NCBI GenBank assembly: GCA_963752225.1 | Contig: CAVVXS010000007.1 | Location: forward strand, 1,054,001 to 1,118,000 | DNA from: JBBROS01 sp963752225 | GTDB lineage: Bacteria > Pseudomonadota > Alphaproteobacteria > Acetobacterales > Acetobacteraceae | Reading direction: 5' to 3' | DNA: 64,000 bases | Part shown: piece after piece, positions 59,401 through 64,000 of the stretch | How positions within the stretch are numbered: position 1 is the first letter of the stretch | Layout: each line of letters opens with the position of its first letter | The notes under the pieces: generated by a model | Seen by the model: the letters and a program-made list of their open reading frames with translations, nothing else | What the model was told of the DNA's origin: nothing | Databases searched by the model: none | Made by a program: the position numbers and the translations under genes

Positions 59401-61524
59401 GACGCCGACGTCGAGCTCCGCCCGCGCCGGCCGCGTCGTGTCGGGCGCGGATTTGACCAGGATCGGCAGCGTCGCCCGGCCTTGCGGGTCGGTGGTCGGC
59501 AGGTCGATCTCCTGCGCGTCGGGCGCGAACACCTCGCCGTCGAGCCCGACCGAGTAGCCCGGCAGCGCCGCCGGCGGCGAAGGATCGGCGGTGATTCGCA
59601 AGCTGGCCTTGCCGGACAGGTTCGCCGCCGGCGCGCCATACAGGAACCGCGCCGTGACCGGCAACGGATAGGGCCGCCCGACCACGATCGGGCCTGGCGG
59701 CGGCGACAGCTCGACGGCCATGCGGTCGGGCACGAACGCGTCCACCCGGAAGCCGGCACGGCCGATCGGCGCCGCCTTGGGGTCGGCCAGCACCTCCACC
59801 GTCCACTGTCCGGCCGGCGCGGAATCCGACAGCGCGATCGGCTGCCGGATCGAGGCATCGCCGCCGCGCGGCGGCACGGTATCGGACAACACCTGCCCGT
59901 TCGGCCGCTTGACCACGACATGCGCCGGCACGTCCTGCGGCTGCCCGGCGGCGTCGCGCAGCAGCGCCATCAGCTCCACCGTCTCGCCGGGGCGGTAGAT
60001 GCCGCGGTCGGTCCAGGCGAAGGCGTCCAACGGACCGGGCGGCGGCGCGCCCTCGACACCGCGGTCGGACAAGTCGAATGCCGCGGTGGACAGGTCGAGC
60101 GCGACGAAATCGCCGGCCTTCGTGCCGTGCACGGCTTGCGGCGCCTGTGGCCCGGTCCCGCGCAGCAAGGGTGCGGCAAACCGCGCCACCCCGTCCCGGT
60201 CGGTGGTGGCTTCGGCCAGGATGTCGTTGGCCCGCGACAGCAGGCGAAGCGCAACCCCTTGTTGGACGCTGGCGTCGGCGAAGCTGCGCACCTGCACGGT
60301 CAGGCCATCGGCGCCGCGCCACACCGTCGGCGCGAGGTCGGTGCGCAGCACGACCTGCGTCGCCGACGCGGCGGATTCGGGCGTGCCGTCACCTGGCGTC
60401 GCCTGCAGGAAGTAAACGCCGGCCTCGCCGAACTCGTCCGGCAGCGGCAGCGCGGTGCGCACCGACTGGTTCGGCTGCCAATGCGGGATGTCGGCGGTGC
60501 CTTCCCAAACGATCTTGCCGGTTTCGGCTAGGCTCTCGAACCGGTAGGCTTCGAGCGGCTCCCCTATCGAGCCGCCCCGCGACCAGGCCTGCACGTTGCG
60601 TTCGGACAGCCGCAGCAGCCGCAGCTTGACGGTGGAGAGATTGACGCTCGTCAGCGTCACCCGGGCGCCCTGGCCGCGCGGCAGCAGGAACATCCGGCTG
60701 TCGAACACCAGGCGCGGCGCCCGGTTGGCCATCGCCACGTTCAACTGCGTGTCCCGGTTCAGCTGCAGCCCGTCCTCGCCGGGCAGGCCGGCGCGCAGCC
60801 CGACCTGGGTGGTGGCGCCGAGCCGCAGCCCGGTGATGCAGATCTGGTCGCCTTCCCGCGTCACCGCCGCGTCCGGGGTGGCGGGGCTCAGACGGATCCA
60901 ATCGGCCGGCACGAAGTCGGCGCGCCGGGCCGGGGCGGTGGTGAACTCGATGCAGGCGCGCGGCGGTTCCGCTTCGGGCTCGGTGCGGACCCGGCGCACC
61001 AGGATGCCGGCGGCGCGGCGCAGCTCGGCCAGTTGCCGCGCGTAATCGGCGATGTCGGGCGCGCGCTCCTGCACCGCCTCCATCGCGCGGATGGCGACGT
61101 CGAGCCGGTTCTGCGCCCGGAACGCGTCGGCCATCAGCAGCAAGGCGGGGATCTCGGCGGCCCCGCTTTCGAGCATGCCGAACGCTTGCCAGGCTGCCTG
61201 CGCCGCCCGCGCCGGGTCGGGCGGGGTCTTGCCGAGTTGCGCCCGGCCCAGCGCCAGCCATTGCGCCGCCGTGCCCTCACCGCCGCCGAGCCGGGCTTCC
61301 AGCGCCGCCGCGGCGGCGGCGGGATCGTTGCGACGCTGGGCGTCGCTCGCCCGCTGCTCGGCCTGCCGCCGTGCGGCCGGCGTGAGCCCAGCCGGGCTGC
61401 GTGCGGTGAGTGCGGCGGCATAGGCTTGGCTATCCCGCTCGAGCCCCGGCACCTGGAACTCGTCCGCCCAGGCGGGCGGCGCGAGCAGGATCAGCAGCAG
61501 CGCGAGCCAGCCGAGCGCGGGCAT
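56437..61524 (-). CDS. Bacterial alpha-2-macroglobulin (YfhM-like)
   Basis: 1695 residues, periplasmic protease trap. Signal peptide MPALGWLALLLILLAPPAWA; successive macroglobulin domains in the first 1100 residues (for example TDRGIYRPGETVELMALLRD and STDRRVYRPGEVARVHVVSP). The thioester motif CLEQ is at about Cys1262 (YPLSCLEQSSSRGLPLA), so covalent capture of proteases is retained. The complement-like helical domain follows. The signal has no lipobox cysteine, unlike E. coli YfhM, so the protein is probably soluble in the periplasm. It is coupled to pbpC by a four-base overlap. Confidence 0.94.
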   Translation of the reverse strand: MPALGWLALLLILLAPPAWADEFQVPGLERDSQAYAAALTARSPAGLTPAARRQAEQRASDAQRRNDPAAAAAALEARLGGGEGTAAQWLALGRAQLGKTPPDPARAAQAAWQAFGMLESGAAEIPALLLMADAFRAQNRLDVAIRAMEAVQERAPDIADYARQLAELRRAAGILVRRVRTEPEAEPPRACIEFTTAPARRADFVPADWIRLSPATPDAAVTREGDQICITGLRLGATTQVGLRAGLPGEDGLQLNRDTQLNVAMANRAPRLVFDSRMFLLPRGQGARVTLTSVNLSTVKLRLLRLSERNVQAWSRGGSIGEPLEAYRFESLAETGKIVWEGTADIPHWQPNQSVRTALPLPDEFGEAGVYFLQATPGDGTPESAASATQVVLRTDLAPTVWRGADGLTVQVRSFADASVQQGVALRLLSRANDILAEATTDRDGVARFAAPLLRGTGPQAPQAVHGTKAGDFVALDLSTAAFDLSDRGVEGAPPPGPLDAFAWTDRGIYRPGETVELMALLRDAAGQPQDVPAHVVVKRPNGQVLSDTVPPRGGDASIRQPIALSDSAPAGQWTVEVLADPKAAPIGRAGFRVDAFVPDRMAVELSPPPGPIVVGRPYPLPVTARFLYGAPAANLSGKASLRITADPSPPAALPGYSVGLDGEVFAPDAQEIDLPTTDPQGRATLPILVKSAPDTTRPARAELDVGVDDPSGRASHAQATIPIRPAGNLLGIKPGFAGGAIDAGGEAAFDMAAVDPDGARVAVPARMRLVRERPDWRLVTRGSLARYETVYRDEPIETADVTLPADGAFHYAKRLDFGRYRIELAERNGLAATSVRFRAGWVASDSPDTPDKVDVSTDRRVYRPGEVARVHVVSPFAGPATVLTLTDRVQSLRNAPVEAGGSDLEVPVDAAWGPGAYATVHVFRGLGADTRPARAIGLAWIGVDPASRTIPVAVAAPDRATPRGRLTVPVRTAPGAWVTLAAVDEGVLRLTGFKSPDPVAHFMGRRALGLDIRDDWGRLILPAEGGATSLRQGGDDGSGALPEIPQKVVALFTPPLQAGADGVAQVPLDLPDFAGQVRLMAVAWQGGQTGSASVDMLVRDPLIAEPLLPRFLAPGDTARLAVLLQNLELPPGEAVATVSVEGPLELAGDSRLSASLERDAQVVRTTTLRATGAGRAVVRLAVTGPGGFAVQRETAILVRPARAPLSLVAGGEVAPRAEVALQPSLPRMVPGTGSARAVFGAAVRYDAAALLAALRDYPLSCLEQSSSRGLPLALFPDGPMAGPDRAATLQAAIASVLDKQRYDGGFGLWSASGEAEGWLSAYATEFLLRARTAGAAVPDGAVRDALKFAADAVEGAGTSPQAVATEAYNLFVLALAGQPRAGASRILAQDADKLPTPLARAQLAAALALSNDRPRAEALFDAALRAPARRDWDADRGSALRDAAAVAVLLRESGLLPDRLPALLATLPGADLRAELLSTQEQAWVASAAAVLGRDGRPVRIAVGGRELPPAPVVTVPLDGPASARNLDDRAVWQTVSTTGVPVEAPPAARMQMRVARRFLTATGDPLDLDTLKQNTVFVLLLEGRADDGQDHRAMLLQGLPAGWEIAGRLAAGKAAGMPWLGELSETESQPAADDRFAATMALSKDAPSFRVAVRLRAVTPGDFELPGAALSDMYRPGLFARQAAGRIKVLAPE

Positions 61525-61530
61525 CGTCGC

Positions 61531-61989
61531 CTACCGCACGGGCGGGGCTTGGCGCGAAAGCAGGTCGCGGATCTCGATCAGCGTCTGTTCGGTGGTGGTC
61601 AGCGGCACCTCCTCAGCCTGCTTCTTGGCCATGAACCGGTTCATCACCTTCACCAGCCAGAAGATCGCGAAGCTCACGATCAGGAACGAGATGCAGGCGT
61701 TGAGGAACAGCCCGACGTTGAGCGTGACCGCTCCGGCCTTCTGCGCCGCGTCGAGCGTCGACTCGTGCGGACCTTTCAACGTGACGAAGATGTTGCTGAA
61801 ATCGATGCCGCCGAGCAGCAGCCCTAGCACCGGTGTGAACAGGTCCTTGACCAGGCTGCTGACGATCGCGGTGAACGCCGCGCCGATGATGATGCCGACC
61901 GCGAGGTCGACGACGTTGCCGCGCATGACGAAGGCGCCGAACTCGCCGAGCCAGCCGGGTCGCTTGGGCAGATGAATCGGGGCCTGCAT
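61531..61989 (-). CDS. mscL: Large-conductance mechanosensitive channel MscL
   Basis: 152 residues. N-terminal FGAFVMRGNVVDLAVGIIIGAAFTAIVSSLV is the pore helix with the typical FxxFxxRGNVVDLAVG pattern, a periplasmic loop with conserved LKGPHESTLDAAQ, a second helix and the C-terminal helical bundle. GGAGAGC precedes the ATG. It releases solutes on hypo-osmotic shock, fitting with the trehalose genes at the other end of the window. It ends six bases before the alpha-2-macroglobulin start. Confidence 0.96.
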   Translation of the reverse strand: MQAPIHLPKRPGWLGEFGAFVMRGNVVDLAVGIIIGAAFTAIVSSLVKDLFTPVLGLLLGGIDFSNIFVTLKGPHESTLDAAQKAGAVTLNVGLFLNACISFLIVSFAIFWLVKVMNRFMAKKQAEEVPLTTTEQTLIEIRDLLSRQAPPVR

Positions 61990-62196
61990 GGTGCTCTCCG
62001 GTCGGTCGAAACGATCCTGGCCAAGCCGTAGGCCGAAGTCCATCGCCGAACGGCTGCAACTCGCGCCACCGGCGGGCCGCAACGCCCACGCTTTGCTCAC
62101 TTCTCCGCCCTTACCGGCGCCGCCATGCCGGGCGCGGGGTGGCATGTCGCTTGCTCCGCCACGGTCTCGACCGCTTCATCCTGGAGGACCTGCCGC

Positions 62197-62646
62197 GTGA
62201 ACGACGACAAGACGAAGCTCGGCCTGAAGATCAAGGCGACCAAGAAACGGAAGGGCTGGACCTGGCCGCAAGTGGCAGAAAAGCTCGGCTATTCGACGGT
62301 CTGGACCACGGCGGCGTGCCTGGGCCAGATGTGCATGACGCAGGAGACCGCGGAAAAGGCCGGCGTGCTGTTCGACCTATCCGCGGACGAGGTGGACCTG
62401 CTGATGGAGCCGCCGTATCGCGGCAGCCTGCCGACCGCGGTGCCGACCGATCCGTTGATCTACCGGTTCTACGAACTGATTTCGGTCTACGGCACCACGT
62501 GGAAGGAGCTGATTCACGAGGAGTTCGGCGACGGGATCATGTCCGCAATCGATTTCGACATGACCCTCGATCGGCAGCCCGATCAGAAGGGCGACCGGGT
62601 CAAGATCGGCATGTCGGGCAAGTTCCTGCCCTACAAGCGCTACTGA
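62197..62646 (+). CDS. cynS: Cyanase (cyanate hydratase)
   Basis: 149 residues. Converts cyanate and bicarbonate to ammonia and CO2. The catalytic Arg90, Glu93 (YRFYELI) and Ser116 (MSAIDFD) correspond to E. coli Arg96, Glu99 and Ser122, offset by six. The N-terminal helical DNA-binding-like domain and C-terminal catalytic dimerisation domain are complete. Initiation at GTG 62197 with GGAGGA nine bases upstream is favoured over earlier ATG codons. It stands alone, divergent from mscL, without cynT or cynX. Confidence 0.95.
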   Translation: MNDDKTKLGLKIKATKKRKGWTWPQVAEKLGYSTVWTTAACLGQMCMTQETAEKAGVLFDLSADEVDLLMEPPYRGSLPTAVPTDPLIYRFYELISVYGTTWKELIHEEFGDGIMSAIDFDMTLDRQPDQKGDRVKIGMSGKFLPYKRY

Positions 62647-62670
62647 GCGGCGACGACGGCGCGCAGCCCG

Positions 62671-63057
62671 TCAGGACAGCCGCTCCGGCTCATCCGAGCG
62701 CAGCAGGTGACGCAGCCGCGCCACCAGCTCGGACCCGGCGAACGGCTTGACCACATAGGCGTCGGCGCCGATGTCGAGGCCCTGCACGATGTCGTCCTCG
62801 CCGTCGAGGCCGCTCATGAGGATAACCGGGATCGCATTGCCAGCGTCCCGCAGGCGGGCGCAGAGTTCGCGCCCGTCGCCATCCGGCAGACGAATGTCGA
62901 GCACCATGGCCGAGATCACGCCGTCGGCGGGACTGAATGCCCGCTCGGCCGCATCGATGCTGTGCGCCGCGACCACGCCGAAGCCGGCCGTCTCGATTTC
63001 GGCCGCGATGGCCGCGTTCAGCTCGATGTCATCCTCGACAACCAGGACGTTGTGCAT
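62671..63057 (-). CDS. Single-domain response regulator
   Basis: 128 residues: a receiver domain only, CheY-like. Acidic pocket Glu8-Asp9-Asp10 (VVEDDIEL), phospho-acceptor Asp54 (MVLDIRLPDG), Thr/Ser position in LMSGLDGEDD and Lys in VVKPFAG. GAGGAG lies four bases before the ATG. No output domain or adjacent kinase, so it may act in a phosphorelay, perhaps with the orphan HWE kinase in this window, although that is unproven. It ends 24 bases from the cynS stop. Confidence 0.9.
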   Translation of the reverse strand: MHNVLVVEDDIELNAAIAAEIETAGFGVVAAHSIDAAERAFSPADGVISAMVLDIRLPDGDGRELCARLRDAGNAIPVILMSGLDGEDDIVQGLDIGADAYVVKPFAGSELVARLRHLLRSDEPERLS

Positions 63058-63322
63058 TTGTACTCCTCGCGTTTGGGTCTTTTAGCACGCCAGAAGGGGT
63101 GGGCCCGAAGCGGACAACAAGTCCTAACAATTTAAACGCTTCGTTGCTGGAAGATCCCACCCTGACATGGGAGGATTGGCAATGCAGGCCGGAACCGCAG
63201 CCGAATATTGTTTGCCAGTCGATCCCTCGTTAATCCACCTTAACGGTTCGATTGGCCAACTTATTCTCATTGCTTTGGCGGGCAGTCAAGCGTTCGAAGC
63301 GGGGCAGCCCGAAATCGGCGCC

Positions 63323-63685
63323 TCAGCCGCCGATCGAGACGTAGGCGGCCAGGATGACGAGGCCGGCCATCCCCACCGTGGCATGCAGCGCCACCAGCAG
63401 CCCGGCCGGACGCCGACGACGCACTTGCGTCGCCGCAACCGCCAATCCGCCCAGCAACGTCGCCGCCAGGAACCCGGCCGCGAGTCGCCCGAACCCTTGG
63501 GGATCGGAGGCCGCCCGAGATACCGCCGCGACAACGACGGCAACGCCGGCCGCCCCGGCGACGCCGTGCACGACGCTTGCCAGCCGCGCCCAACCGCGGA
63601 TCGGTCGCTCAAGCAGGTAGAAGCAGCACAGCCCGATTCCGGCCACGCCCACGCCACTCAACAGCCACGTTGCGCCTGTCAACAT
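63323..63685 (-). CDS. Small multi-pass membrane protein
   Basis: 120 residues with four predicted membrane segments (about 5-24, 36-57, 68-88, 95-117) and Arg-rich loops (VRRRRPAG). Composition and third-position GC fit the genome. No Shine-Dalgarno is evident before ATG 63685, so the start is tentative. No family recognised. Confidence 0.65.
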   Translation of the reverse strand: MLTGATWLLSGVGVAGIGLCCFYLLERPIRGWARLASVVHGVAGAAGVAVVVAAVSRAASDPQGFGRLAAGFLAATLLGGLAVAATQVRRRRPAGLLVALHATVGMAGLVILAAYVSIGG

Positions 63686-63808
63686 GAGTGCGCGGTCGAG
63701 TGGACACGGTTGTGAAATTGTGTCGAAGTCACAAGAAAGTAGCGGCCATGATCGGAGCAGCCAGCGCAGCCATGGACGGGGTCGGCAGTGGTCGGGCAGG
63801 CTGACGGC

Positions 63809-64000
63809 ATGCTGCGATCCTTCGCCGCGTTCGAAGCTCCGGTCAACGGCCCGCTGGCCGAACGCTACGGCGTTCCCGGCTTCGAGGCCATCGAGGCCGC
63901 GTTCCTGGCCGCCCGCTGCGTTCCACCGAACCTGCCCGACGCGTTCGAGCGGGCGTTCGCGTCGCTCGGCCTCACCGGCTGGGGGTCGTTCGAGCGGGCC
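63809..64000 (+). CDS. Start of an unrecognised gene, cut by the window end
   Basis: ATG 63809 opens a frame that is still open at base 64000 (64 codons). The visible part is soluble, aromatic-rich and helical (MLRSFAAFEAPVNGPLAERY onward). Codon use fits the genome. There is a weak GGCAGG upstream, and a separate 18-codon frame ends five bases before it. No family can be assigned from this fragment. Confidence 0.45.
   Translation, partial: MLRSFAAFEAPVNGPLAERYGVPGFEAIEAAFLAARCVPPNLPDAFERAFASLGLTGWGSFERA

Noticed and set aside
55609..60531. 1640-codon plus-strand open frame opposite pbpC and alpha-2-macroglobulin
   Set aside because: Pure Arg/Pro/Ala-rich composition with no motif, opposite two unmistakable genes.
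63167..63715. 182-codon plus-strand frame as a full protein-coding gene
   Set aside because: Most of it is antisense to the membrane-protein gene and has shadow composition; only the first part is kept as an open question.
1..64000. tRNA, rRNA, CRISPR or insertion sequence
   Set aside because: No cloverleaf with a GGTTCGA-type arm, no rRNA-like stretch, no regularly spaced repeats and no transposase or terminal inverted repeats were found on reading both strands.

Overview
The window is about 64 kb of very GC-rich, gene-dense bacterial chromosome with strong G/C bias at third codon positions. Gene content points to a free-living, metabolically broad alphaproteobacterium, plausibly Rhodospirillales/Acetobacteraceae-like: protocatechuate, oxalate and tartrate use, a Bug/TTT receptor, an OFA oxalate transporter, a sigma-EcfG-like promoter in front of a manganese catalase, and an A2M/PBP1C pair. 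The taxonomy is inference. I saw no rRNA, tRNA, CRISPR array, IS element or prophage gene.

Layout. 1-3.7 kb: trehalose synthesis (end of treY, otsA) and a small unknown gene. 3.7-10.5 kb: a minus-strand operon for a peptide/opine-type ABC importer (receptor and two permeases, no ATPase) with a D-2-hydroxyacid dehydrogenase and a zinc alcohol dehydrogenase, divergent from a tartrate-dehydrogenase-family gene. 10.5-15.4 kb: manganese catalase, a 40-aa membrane protein, an ABC-F ATPase, a 52-aa lipoprotein and D-aminopeptidase. 15.4-24.4 kb: a long minus-strand protocatechuate block (deacetylase-like gene, pcaH, pcaG, BKACE, pcaB, fused pcaDC) running on into an Ldh-type dehydrogenase, a Bug receptor and a dienelactone-hydrolase-like enzyme. 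24.5-34.7 kb: maiA, then a tightly coupled surface-glycan cluster (glycosyltransferases, FkbM methyltransferase, NeuD-like acetyltransferase, DegT aminotransferase) ending in a HutD-like gene; one glycosyltransferase is frameshifted. 34.7-38.4 kb: an orphan HWE/HisKA_2 kinase, a trypsin-like protease with an RTX-like tail, and an ECF sigma/anti-sigma pair in which both genes look damaged. 38.5-48.1 kb: an oxalate operon (GntR regulator, oxc, frc, a single-chain NDP-forming acyl-CoA synthetase, a two-subunit CoA ligase, OFA transporter). 48.2-53.6 kb: pstSCAB-phoU-phoB with a clear Pho box. 53.6-64 kb: an alpha/beta hydrolase, pbpC, an alpha-2-macroglobulin, mscL, cynS, a single-domain response regulator, a small membrane protein and the start of an unrecognised gene.

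How the parts work together. The pca block should open protocatechuate and carry it to 3-oxoadipate. The usual CoA transferase and thiolase are absent, and a BKACE-family enzyme sits inside the operon, where it could finish the pathway. The oxalate operon takes up oxalate in exchange for formate, activates it by CoA transfer from formyl-CoA and decarboxylates it; the two extra CoA ligases could prime the cycle or recover formyl-CoA energy as ATP. The pst-pho operon is the phosphate-starvation system. A2M and PBP1C form the known periplasmic protease-trap and cell-wall-repair pair.

Limits. All calls come from reading motifs and context by eye. The two single-base frameshifts could be assembly errors. 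Start codons were chosen by Shine-Dalgarno spacing, overlap with the upstream stop, and where family similarity begins. No gene-free stretch exceeds about 285 bases.
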